Below are positions 17,601-25,119 of a DNA stretch of 44,428 bases, one piece after another. Position numbers and translations under genes: made by a program. Source of the DNA: Caloramator sp. (GTDB taxonomy: Bacteria > Bacillota > Clostridia > Clostridiales > Caloramatoraceae). Position 1 is the first letter of the stretch. Every line of letters starts with the position of its first letter. The DNA lies in NCBI GenBank assembly GCA_026417075.1, contig JAOADY010000020.1:1-44428 (forward strand), in the 5' to 3' direction. The notes under the pieces were generated by a model. It searched no databases, was not told the DNA's origin, and saw only the letters and a list, made by a program, of their open reading frames with translations.

Positions 17601-18650
17601 AAGCCTCAGGAATTTGTAGATAAAGTACTTTGCCCATCATATTGGAATGTGGAAGGAGTGGAACGGATGAAATTCGATGCAGTAGTAGGCAATCCGCCAT
17701 ATCAAATTAGCGACGGCGGTTATGGTGATAGCGCTAAGCCAATATATAATCTTTTTATAGATCAGGCAAAGGCACTAAATCCTAAATATTTATCAATGAT
17801 TATTCCTGCAAGATGGTATTCAGGAGGGAAAGGATTAGATTCTTTTAGAAAAAATATGCTAAAAGATGATCAATTAAATATTATACATGATTTTCCAGAA
17901 ACATCTGATTGCTTTTCTAATGTAAATATCCGTGGAGGAATATGCTATTTTTTGTGGGTTAAGGATAAACACGATGACTGTACCGTTTATAATCATCAAA
18001 ACAATAGGATTGTAAGCGTTTTAAAAAGACCTTTATTAGAAAAAAATGCAGAAACTTTTATTAGGTATAATAAAGCTATAACTATATTAAGAAAAGTTCA
18101 AGCATTTCAAGAGCCGACTATGGATAAACTTGTAAGTTCAAGAAAGCCTTTTGGTTTGGCTACAAATTTTAAAAATTTTTCTGTTAATAAAACTAAAGAA
18201 AAAGATATTTATTTATACAGATTTGGTAATAATGGATATATTTCTATAAATGAAATTTCTAAAAATAAAGAATTAATAGATGCAATAAAAATTTTTGTAC
18301 CATATGCAAGTCCAGGTGCAGATGACTATCCACATCTTGTGTTATCTAAACCAATTGTTGCAGGTATGAATGAAGTTTGTACTGAAACTTATTTAGTTAT
18401 AGGACCATTTAATAATGAATTAGTAGCCAAAAATGTTGCTAAATATATGAGTACAAAATTTTTCCGTTTTATGCTTTTGCTTTTAAAAAGTGCACAACAT
18501 ATCACACAAAAAGTTTACGCTTATGTTCCTCAGCAGGATTTTGCTAAAGTATGGACAGATGATGTTCTTTATAAAAAATATGGTATTACAGAGGATGAAA
18601 TTGCATTTATAAATACATTAGTTAAAGATGTGGATTGGGATTTGGACTAA
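14655..18650 (+). CDS. Fused SF2 helicase / Eco57I-type N6A methyltransferase with GIY-YIG/T5orf172-like N-terminus (putative restriction-modification or defence protein)
   Basis: N-term YIFEIRDEEHRGLLKIGDTT...SREWFKV; atypical Walker A NAKMRFGKT (about 15183-15216); VDEAHEG (15513 on); SGTPFN; QTIFRVQSP; MTase motif X-like VLTPWRVV (17181 on), motif I-like ILEINSKTGLYPLY (17331 on), motif IV VGNPPYQ (NPPY 17691-17702); TaqI-like C-terminal region. Confidence 0.82.
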   Translation: MKEFFTSSFEYKLIYIFEIRDEEHRGLLKIGDTTIKTEESIDKLTPNCDALNQAAKKRIMEYTNTAGISFELLHTELAVRREKDEKGRTVLKAFRDYDVHRVLENSKIPRKSFKNINSREWFKVDLKTAIKAIEAVKKGQHNLSNITTDSYTPIIFRPEQREAIEKTINQFKNGNKMLWNAKMRFGKTLCALEVIKKLKFKKTIILTHRPVLDSSWYEDFKKIFYRDKDYIYGSKNSGYTLDELIKTGKNFIYFASIQDLRGSDTVGGNFYKNDTVFKLNWDLVIVDEAHEGTTTALGSDVIKNIVKEDSGYDTKFLALSGTPFNILGEYDDNIYTWDYIMEQRCKREWDKTHFGDSNPYDELPELKIFTYDLGKLITDSRYIELEDKAFNFREFFRVWTGDIKFDKKPLPKGVEIGDFYHYDDVLSFLNLITKKDDESQYPYSTEEFRSLFRHSLWMVPGVKEAKALSKMMKKHPVFGSGAFEIVNVAGDGDEEEKYEDALKKVRDAIDRAGDDGYTITLSCGRLTTGVTVPEWTAVFMLSGSFSTSAASYLQTIFRVQSPCNKNGKIKRSCYVFDFAPDRTLKMVAESVAISTKAGKTNESDKRIMGEFLNYCPVIAVDGTVMKKYDTNRLLQQLKRAYAERAVQNGFDDNNLYNDELLKLDDIDLEKFKKLKGIVGASKAAPKYKDIDINNQGFADEEHEGKRNIENKLKRESAKEDEEKLKEMREKNKQAANARSILRGISIRMPLLIYGADINIDEDITMERLVEIVDDSSWEEFMPKGVTKEMFKDFIKYYDKEVFIAAGKKIRNIVKSADELSPLERIKKIAQLFSCFKNPDKETVLTPWRVVNMHMGDCLGGYSFYDDNYDMPIDEPRYIEHGEVTLDTLGNKDSKILEINSKTGLYPLYAAYSIFRSKCASYSKEDLTFELEEKLWNETVEKNIFVICKTPMAKSITKRTLTGFKDVSSNLKYFDDIIDIMKNKPQEFVDKVLCPSYWNVEGVERMKFDAVVGNPPYQISDGGYGDSAKPIYNLFIDQAKALNPKYLSMIIPARWYSGGKGLDSFRKNMLKDDQLNIIHDFPETSDCFSNVNIRGGICYFLWVKDKHDDCTVYNHQNNRIVSVLKRPLLEKNAETFIRYNKAITILRKVQAFQEPTMDKLVSSRKPFGLATNFKNFSVNKTKEKDIYLYRFGNNGYISINEISKNKELIDAIKIFVPYASPGADDYPHLVLSKPIVAGMNEVCTETYLVIGPFNNELVAKNVAKYMSTKFFRFMLLLLKSAQHITQKVYAYVPQQDFAKVWTDDVLYKKYGITEDEIAFINTLVKDVDWDLD

Positions 18651-18673
18651 TTCTTTTATCATGAACATTTTTA

Positions 18674-18754
18674 CCTTGCCTTCAATATAATAACTTTAAT
18701 ATTTAAAGTAAAAATGCAAAAACTAATATTAGTGATAAAGGCATGAAGGTAAGG
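18674..18754 (+). promoter_or_regulatory. Leader stem that could sequester the RBS of the 18765 ORF
   Basis: CCTTGCCTTCA (18674-18684) pairs with TGAAGGTAAGG (18744-18754) allowing one G-U; inner palindromes ACTTTAATATTTAAAGT and CTAATATTAG. Confidence 0.4.
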
Positions 18755-18764
18755 AGGCGTTTAT

Positions 18765-19001
18765 ATGTCCGATTATAGAATAAATTTTGGAACTGTTATA
18801 GGGCCTGCTGATATGAATAAACTATACGGTATGTTAAGTATATTAGGAGGAAATGATGAACTTAATATAATATTAGAGTCTGCAGATGCTCATCAGACAG
18901 AAAGCATATTAAAAATTCTCGATGAGCATGATTTTGATGTAGCAACTAAAGGTTCTTCAGATGGTCTTCACTATAATATAATTGCAAGGAGAAAGATGTA
19001 A
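18765..19001 (+). CDS. Small conserved-looking protein of unknown function (possibly TusA/SirA-like fold without the CP motif)
   Basis: 78-aa ORF with strong RBS (AAGGAGG); C-term LNIILESADAHQTESILKILDEHDFDVATKGSSDGLHYNIIARRK resembles the alpha/beta pattern of TusA-like proteins. Confidence 0.55.
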   Translation: MSDYRINFGTVIGPADMNKLYGMLSILGGNDELNIILESADAHQTESILKILDEHDFDVATKGSSDGLHYNIIARRKM

Positions 19002-19003
19002 TT

Positions 19004-19138
19004 ATGAAGAGAAAACATTATAAATTAAAGCATTTAAAACACATAAAAGTTGAGCATATGGACTTTACAAATAAAAAGTATAATGACAATAAAGCAAAGG
19101 ATGTAGATGTTGGAATAAACAATTTAGGTTTTAAATAA
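19004..19138 (+). CDS. Basic 44-aa microprotein, unknown function
   Basis: ATG 19004 to TAA 19138: MKRKHYKLKHLKHIKVEHMDFTNKKYNDNKAKDVDVGINNLGFK; 2 nt after the preceding stop and just before a terminator. Confidence 0.4.
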   Translation: MKRKHYKLKHLKHIKVEHMDFTNKKYNDNKAKDVDVGINNLGFK

Positions 19139-19170
19139 GCCAGTGGTTAAAATGCCTTCTGGCTTTTTAT
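19138..19170 (+). terminator. Intrinsic terminator
   Basis: AGCCAG...CTGGCT followed by TTTTATT. Confidence 0.75.
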
Positions 19171-19251
19171 TATTGATGAATAATATTGTTATATGATATA
19201 ATAATTTATAATTAGAACCAGGTATTAATATTAGGTTGCATGGAGGAAATT

Positions 19252-19698
19252 ATGGAAATAAAGGATATAAAGGAAATAATAAAAGCTATAGACGTAAGCA
19301 GTATTTCAGAATTTGAATTTCAAAAGGGAGATACGAAGATTTTAATAAAGAAAAATGATGGAATAAAAAATGTTAAGCTTATAAAGGAACCTGAAGCAGA
19401 GAGCGCTGTCGTAATAGATGAAAAGGTTAGCGTTAAAGAAGAAATAAAAGAAGAAGAACTTTATTATATTAAATCTCCGATAGTTGGGACTTTTTACTCA
19501 TCTCCTAATCCAGATTCAAAACCCTATGTAGAAATAGGGAGTAAGGTTAAAAAGGGAGATGTTCTTTGCATTGTAGAGGCTATGAAGCTTATGAATGAAA
19601 TAACATCAGAGGTTGACGGAGAAATCGTTAAGATTATGGTTGATAATGGTAGTTTAGTTGAATATGGGCAGCCTCTATTTGGTGTAAGGAAGGTGTGA
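19252..19698 (+). CDS. accB: Acetyl-CoA carboxylase biotin carboxyl carrier protein
   Basis: C-terminal biotinyl motif [12 protein letters not shown]; start moved from 19240 to ATG 19252 behind GGAGG. Confidence 0.95.
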   Translation: MEIKDIKEIIKAIDVSSISEFEFQKGDTKILIKKNDGIKNVKLIKEPEAESAVVIDEKVSVKEEIKEEELYYIKSPIVGTFYSSPNPDSKPYVEIGSKVKKGDVLCIVEAMKLMNEITSEVDGEIVKIMVDNGSLVEYGQPLFGVRKV

Positions 19699-19700
19699 TT

Positions 19701-21053
19701 ATGTTTAAAAGAATACTTATTGCAAATAGAGGAGAGATAGCTGTAAGGATAATAAGGGCCTGTATGGAAATGGGCATAGAGACGGTGGCTGTTTATTCTG
19801 AAGCGGATAAGGATGCTATGCACGTTTATCTTGCTGACAAGGCGGTATGCGTTGGGCCTGCACAATCACAAAAGAGCTATCTTAACATTCCAGCAATAAT
19901 TTCAGCAGCAAAATTAACCGGGGCGGAGGCAATACACCCCGGATTTGGCTTTTTATCTGAAAACTCAAAGTTTGCTTCCCTTTGCAGTTTAGCTGATATT
20001 AAGTTTATAGGTCCATCAAGCAGCGCTATTGAACTTATGGGTGATAAGGCAACGGCAAGGGAAACTATGAAAAAAGCAGGGGTTCCTGTTGTTCCTGGCT
20101 CTGAAGGGAAATTATATACTGCAGAAGAAGCAAAGGAAATTGCTGATAAAATAGGATATCCTGTTATGATAAAAGCTTCAAGCGGTGGTGGAGGCAGAGG
20201 TATGAGAGTTGTAAATGATGAGAGTGAATTTATTAAACTTTTTAACCTTTGCCAGCAGGAATCAAAGGCTGCCTTTAATGATGATGCTATGTATGTTGAA
20301 AAATATATAGTAAATCCAAGACACATAGAATTTCAAATATTATCAGACAGCTTTGGGAATATTTTGCACCTTGGTGAGAGAGATTGTACTCTTCAAAGAA
20401 GAAATCAAAAGGTTTTAGAAGAGGCTCCATCAATAATACTCGATGATGAGCTTAGAGAAAAGATGGGTAAAGCTGCGGTTATGGCAGCAAAAGCCTGCAA
20501 TTATGAAAATGCAGGAACCGTTGAGTTTCTTCTCGATAGGGATAAAAACTTTTATTTTATGGAAATGAACACAAGAGTTCAGGTAGAGCATCCTGTAACT
20601 GAAATGGTAACTGGAATAGATATAATTAAAGAACAGATAAAAATAGCAGCTGGTAAGCCTTTACAATATAAGCAGGAAGATATAAAAATCACAGGTCATG
20701 CAATAGAATGTAGAATAAATGCGGAAAATCCAAAGATGAATTTTAGACCAAGCCCTGGAAAGGTTACAACTTTTCATGTTCCTGGAGGTTTTGGTGTCAG
20801 GATAGATAGCGCAATATATCAGGACTATTCTATACCTCCTTTTTATGATTCTATGATTGCAAAACTTATAGTTCATGGAAAAGATAGAAATGAGGCTATA
20901 GAGAAGATGAAGGTTGCACTATCTCAGTTTGTTATCGATGGCGTTGATAATAATATAGACTTTTTAATAAAACTATTATGCAATGAGGATGTTAAAAATA
21001 ATAATTATGATACATCCTATATTGAAAAATGGTTAAAGAAATCAGGTGAATAA
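19701..21053 (+). CDS. accC: Acetyl-CoA carboxylase biotin carboxylase subunit
   Basis: FKRILIANRGEIAVRIIRAC; KASSGGGGRGMR; MEMNTRVQVEHPVTEMVTG. Confidence 0.97.
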   Translation: MFKRILIANRGEIAVRIIRACMEMGIETVAVYSEADKDAMHVYLADKAVCVGPAQSQKSYLNIPAIISAAKLTGAEAIHPGFGFLSENSKFASLCSLADIKFIGPSSSAIELMGDKATARETMKKAGVPVVPGSEGKLYTAEEAKEIADKIGYPVMIKASSGGGGRGMRVVNDESEFIKLFNLCQQESKAAFNDDAMYVEKYIVNPRHIEFQILSDSFGNILHLGERDCTLQRRNQKVLEEAPSIILDDELREKMGKAAVMAAKACNYENAGTVEFLLDRDKNFYFMEMNTRVQVEHPVTEMVTGIDIIKEQIKIAAGKPLQYKQEDIKITGHAIECRINAENPKMNFRPSPGKVTTFHVPGGFGVRIDSAIYQDYSIPPFYDSMIAKLIVHGKDRNEAIEKMKVALSQFVIDGVDNNIDFLIKLLCNEDVKNNNYDTSYIEKWLKKSGE

Positions 21054-21055
21054 AT

Positions 21056-21943
21056 ATGTGGAAGGATTTGTTTGTTCAAAGAAAGTACGCAACATTAAAG
21101 GTAACAAAAAAGAATGATTTTATAAAAGATGAGAATGTTAGCACCGATAATATAGATGTAGATATGTTTACAAAATGTCCATCCTGTGGAGAAATACTTA
21201 TTAATATGGATCTTGATAAAAATTTAAAGGTTTGTTTAAAGTGCAATCATCATTTTAGAATAGGAAGCAAAGAAAGAATAGATATTACCTTTGATAAAGA
21301 TAGCATAGAATATTTTGATACAAATATGAAAAGTTTAAATCCTTTAGGATTTCCAGGCTATAGTGAAAAATTAAAATCCTTAAGCAAATCTTTAGGAATT
21401 AATGAAGCGGTAGTAACGGGAAGAGGAAAGATAGAAGGAATAGATGTGTGTTTTGGAGTCATGGAGCCTAATTTTATAATGGGTTCTATGGGAAGCGTTG
21501 TTGGAGAAAAACTTTCAAGAATGTTTGAAAGGGCAATAGAAATGAAACTTCCTGTCATTGTTTTTTGCGCCTCTGGGGGAGCAAGAATGCAGGAGGGGAT
21601 GCTCTCTTTATCACAAATGGCAAAGGTTTCAGCGGCGGTAAAAAAACACAGCAATAAAGGACTTTTATATATAAGCGTTATAACTGATCCAACAACAGGA
21701 GGTGTTACTGCAAGTTTTGCGTCTTTAGGAGATATAATAATCGCAGAGCCTAAAGCTACAATTGGATTTGCAGGAAGAAGAGTAATAGAGCAGACAATAA
21801 AGCAAAAGCTTCCTTTAGAATTTCAAACTTCAGAATTTATGCTAGAGCATGGTTTTATAGATATGATAGCAGATAGAAATAAAATGAAGGAAACCCTCCA
21901 TAATATACTTAAAATTCACATGGGGGTGAAGGGTAATGAATGA
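21056..21943 (+). CDS. accD: Acetyl-CoA carboxylase carboxyltransferase subunit beta
   Basis: Cys4 zinc finger CPSC...CLKC; CASGGARMQEGMLSLSQMAK. Confidence 0.96.
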   Translation: MWKDLFVQRKYATLKVTKKNDFIKDENVSTDNIDVDMFTKCPSCGEILINMDLDKNLKVCLKCNHHFRIGSKERIDITFDKDSIEYFDTNMKSLNPLGFPGYSEKLKSLSKSLGINEAVVTGRGKIEGIDVCFGVMEPNFIMGSMGSVVGEKLSRMFERAIEMKLPVIVFCASGGARMQEGMLSLSQMAKVSAAVKKHSNKGLLYISVITDPTTGGVTASFASLGDIIIAEPKATIGFAGRRVIEQTIKQKLPLEFQTSEFMLEHGFIDMIADRNKMKETLHNILKIHMGVKGNE

Positions 21944-22877
21944 TGTCGATATAAAGATAAAAGAAATAGATGAAAAGATAAAAAAGATAAAGGATTTTAT
22001 GAATTCAAGCGGAATTGATTTATCTGGAGAGATAGAATCTTTAAATCAAAAGAAAAATGAACTTATAAAATCCCTAAATCCTAAAAGCCCTTGGGAAATC
22101 GTTCAAATAGCGAGGCAAAAGAGCAGACCTAATTATGAAGATTATATAAACGGAATTATCGATAGTTTTATAGAGTTTCATGGAGATAGAAGCTTTAGGG
22201 ATGATGCTGCTATTGTTGGAGGAATTGGCTTTATAGATAAATTTCCTGTTACATTTATAAGTCACGCTAAAGGGAAAAACATAGAAGAAAATGTTAAACG
22301 AAACTTTGGGAGTCCCCATCCTGAAGGTTATAGAAAGGCTTTAAGGCTTATGAAACAGGCTGAAAAATTTAAAAGACCTGTTGTGTGTTTTATAGATACT
22401 TCGGGGGCCTATTGCGGTGTTGGAGCAGAAGAAAGAGGTCAGGGAGAAGCTATTGCAAGGAATCTTCTTGAGATGTCCGATCTTAAAACACCTATAATAT
22501 CCGTTGTTATAGGAGAAGGGGGAAGCGGAGGAGCCCTTGCTCTTGGAGTTGCAGACAGGGTTTTTATGCTGGAAAATGCAATTTATTCTGTTATATCCCC
22601 TGAAGGTTGTGCATCAATACTTTTAAAAGACTCAGGAAGAGCAAATGAGGCTGCAAACTATCTAAAGCTTACATCTAGGGATCTTTTAGAGCTTAAAGTA
22701 ATAGATGGCATAATAAAAGAGCCCTCAGGGGGTGCTCATAACGATGCGGAGCTTACTGCTAAAAATGTTAAATCGGTTTTAATTGATGCTCTTAATGAAC
22801 TTACTAAAATGGATGTTAATGATTTAGTTGAAAAAAGGTATGATAAAATAAGAAGTATAGGAGTGTTTCTTGAGTAG
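21936..22877 (+). CDS. accA: Acetyl-CoA carboxylase carboxyltransferase subunit alpha
   Basis: FIDTSGAYCGVGAEERGQGEAIARNL; VIGEGGSGGALALGVAD; overlaps accD. Confidence 0.96.
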   Translation: MNDVDIKIKEIDEKIKKIKDFMNSSGIDLSGEIESLNQKKNELIKSLNPKSPWEIVQIARQKSRPNYEDYINGIIDSFIEFHGDRSFRDDAAIVGGIGFIDKFPVTFISHAKGKNIEENVKRNFGSPHPEGYRKALRLMKQAEKFKRPVVCFIDTSGAYCGVGAEERGQGEAIARNLLEMSDLKTPIISVVIGEGGSGGALALGVADRVFMLENAIYSVISPEGCASILLKDSGRANEAANYLKLTSRDLLELKVIDGIIKEPSGGAHNDAELTAKNVKSVLIDALNELTKMDVNDLVEKRYDKIRSIGVFLE

Positions 22878-22900
22878 AGGGCGTATTTGCCCTCTTAAAA
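22876..22900 (+). terminator. Terminator-like hairpin after accA
   Basis: AGAGGGC-gtattt-GCCCTCTT. Confidence 0.65.
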
Positions 22901-23006
22901 TTTGAGAAAAATAATGAAAAATTTATATAATTTAAGTATTTTTTATATAAATTTTGATAATTGGGTATGATAAACAAATATAAGAATATTTTAGATTTTA
23001 TGTATA

Positions 23007-23034
23007 TTGAATCTATAAAACAGGGTATTATAAT
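23007..23034 (+). promoter_or_regulatory. Putative sigma-A promoter of the ctsR operon
   Basis: TTGAAT, 16-nt spacer, TATAAT. Confidence 0.6.
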
Positions 23035-23043
23035 AAAATTGAA

Positions 23044-23067
23044 GGTCAAAGAAAGTCAAAGTCAAAA
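23044..23067 (+). promoter_or_regulatory. CtsR operator
   Basis: GGTCAAAGAAAGTCAAA matches the CtsR heptad repeat (RGTCAAANANRGTCAAA); followed by an extra GTCAAAAG half-site. Confidence 0.9.
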
Positions 23068-23078
23068 GAGGTGGTGTG

Positions 23079-23537
23079 ATGGCAAGACTATCCGATATAA
23101 TTGAAAATTTTATTAAAGAAATGCTTGAAAACAACGACAAAAACTATCTTGAGATTCAAAGAAATGAGCTTGCAAATCTTTTTAACTGTGCCCCATCTCA
23201 GATAAATTATGTTCTTACAACGAGGTTTACTGTCAATAGAGGTTATTATATTGAAAGTAAACGAGGTGGTGGAGGATGTATAAAGATTACGAAAATAAAT
23301 ATAGACAAGAATGATTATATAAGGGAAGCAATATGGAATAATATAGGTGATGAAGTAACACAGCAGGAGGCAGAAGGTTATATAGATATTTTTGAAGAAA
23401 GAGGTTTTATAACCGAAAGAGAAGCAAAACTTATGAAATCGGTTATAAACGATAAGACATTAAATCTTTCATCGGAAATTAGAGATTTAATAAGAGCGCA
23501 GATTTTAAAAACAATGCTTATAACTATGATTGAGTAA
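23079..23537 (+). CDS. ctsR: Transcriptional repressor CtsR
   Basis: LSDIIENFIKEML...CAPSQINYVLTTRFT...YIESKRGGGGCIKI; ATG 23079. Confidence 0.95.
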   Translation: MARLSDIIENFIKEMLENNDKNYLEIQRNELANLFNCAPSQINYVLTTRFTVNRGYYIESKRGGGGCIKITKINIDKNDYIREAIWNNIGDEVTQQEAEGYIDIFEERGFITEREAKLMKSVINDKTLNLSSEIRDLIRAQILKTMLITMIE

Positions 23538-23551
23538 TGGAGGTGTTTTAT

Positions 23552-24085
23552 ATGCTTTGTCAAAAATGCAATCAAAGAGAGGCAAATGTTCATATTACAA
23601 AAATAATAAATGGTGTTAAAACAGAACTTCATCTTTGTGATGAATGTGCGAGGGAGAGCAATGAGGCTAATATTTCTATACCAATAACCTTTGGAATGCC
23701 TATGTCTTTCCAGAATATACTTGAAGGTTTTATGGAGATGATGGGAGGAATTCCTCATCAGCTGATTGAAGAAATTTCATGCCCAATGTGTCATATGACC
23801 TTTGAAAATTTTAAGCAAACCGGAAGATTTGGATGCGGCAATTGTTATAGTGCATTTAATGATAATATACTTCCTTTGATGAAAAGAATACATGGTAATA
23901 TTCAGCATACAGGGAAAGTTCCAAAACGCTCTGGAGGAATTTTGAAGGTTAAAAGAGATATTGAAAAACTTAAAAATGAACTTAAAATGGCTGTTGCTAA
24001 TGAGGAATATGAAAAGGCAGCAAGGCTAAGGGATGAGATAAAACATTTGGAAGAAAGGTTAAATAATAAGCAGGATAAGGAGTGA
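23552..24085 (+). CDS. mcsA: McsA, activator of protein arginine kinase
   Basis: CxxC repeats and C-terminal UVR motif; start likely 23552 after GGAGGTG. Confidence 0.92.
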   Translation: MLCQKCNQREANVHITKIINGVKTELHLCDECARESNEANISIPITFGMPMSFQNILEGFMEMMGGIPHQLIEEISCPMCHMTFENFKQTGRFGCGNCYSAFNDNILPLMKRIHGNIQHTGKVPKRSGGILKVKRDIEKLKNELKMAVANEEYEKAARLRDEIKHLEERLNNKQDKE

Positions 24086-24089
24086 TAAA

Positions 24090-25109
24090 ATGAGCTTTTT
24101 TTCTAAATCTAATGATTCGGGGATAGTTTTAACAAGTAGAATAAGGTTTGCAAGGAATATAGATGGTATGCCATTTCCACAGGTTCTTTCAGATTCTGCT
24201 TCAAAGAAAGTAATAGATGATGTGTATTCTGCACTTTTAAACAGCAGCTTTTCTGAAGCTAAGAATTTAAAGCTCATAAATTTAAAGGATATGGATAGGC
24301 TTAATATGATGGCTATGGTTGAAAGGCATGTTATAAGCAGAGATATAATTGAGAATTTTCAAAGGGCAGCAATAATTTTAGATAATGATGAAAAAATTTC
24401 TATAATGCTTAATGAGGAAGATCATATAAGGCTTCAGGTTATGTATAAAGGGCTTATGCTGAAAGAAGCCTTTGAGGATGCAAATAAGATAGATGATGCC
24501 ATAGAAGAGAATATAACCTATGCCTTTGATGCTAAATTCGGATATTTAACAAGCTGTCCTACAAATGTTGGGACAGGAATGAGGGCATCGGTAATGCTTC
24601 ATCTCCCAGCGTTAACCTTTACTAAGAATATAAATAATATATTAAATACAGTATCACAGGTTGGAATGACTATAAGAGGACTTTATGGAGAAGGAAGCAA
24701 TGCCCTTGGGAATATATATCAGGTATCTAATCAGGTTGCTCTTGGTTTTTCAGAAGAGGAGATTATAAATAGCCTTATTGCAGTTATAAATAAAATTGTA
24801 GATCAGGAAGAAAAAGCAAGGGAGATAATGGCTCAAAAAAGAAGCATAGCTCTTGAGGATGATGTATATAGAAGCCTTGGACTTTTAAAGTTTGCAAGAA
24901 GTCTTGATACAAATGAATGTTTACCTCTTATTTCACAGGTAAGACTAGGGGATGAAATGGGAATAATTAAAGAAGTGGATATTAAAAAACTAAATGAACT
25001 TATTACTCTTATTCAGCCTGCAACATTGCAACTTTTAGATAAGAGAGAGCTTGAACCTAAGGATAGAGATGTTGTTAGAGCTAGAATGGTAAGGGAATAT
25101 TTAAAATAG
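24090..25109 (+). CDS. mcsB: Protein arginine kinase McsB
   Basis: Guanido-kinase-like: [39 protein letters not shown]. Confidence 0.95.
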   Translation: MSFFSKSNDSGIVLTSRIRFARNIDGMPFPQVLSDSASKKVIDDVYSALLNSSFSEAKNLKLINLKDMDRLNMMAMVERHVISRDIIENFQRAAIILDNDEKISIMLNEEDHIRLQVMYKGLMLKEAFEDANKIDDAIEENITYAFDAKFGYLTSCPTNVGTGMRASVMLHLPALTFTKNINNILNTVSQVGMTIRGLYGEGSNALGNIYQVSNQVALGFSEEEIINSLIAVINKIVDQEEKAREIMAQKRSIALEDDVYRSLGLLKFARSLDTNECLPLISQVRLGDEMGIIKEVDIKKLNELITLIQPATLQLLDKRELEPKDRDVVRARMVREYLK

Positions 25110-25119
25110 GAGGGAGATT

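Noticed and set aside
13710-18650. Initial reading that one methyltransferase is split across the two ORFs (motif I in ORF1, NPPY in ORF2)
   Set aside because: ORF2 has its own motif X-like (VLTPWRVV) and motif I-like (ILEINSKTGLYPLY) segments before NPPY, so a simple split is not supported; ORF1 is better seen as a separate MTase-like partner
19877-20326. 149-aa minus-strand ORF opposite accC
   Set aside because: Antisense shadow ORF caused by codon bias of accC
23378-23758. 126-aa minus-strand ORF spanning ctsR/mcsA
   Set aside because: Crosses two well-supported + strand genes; no motif
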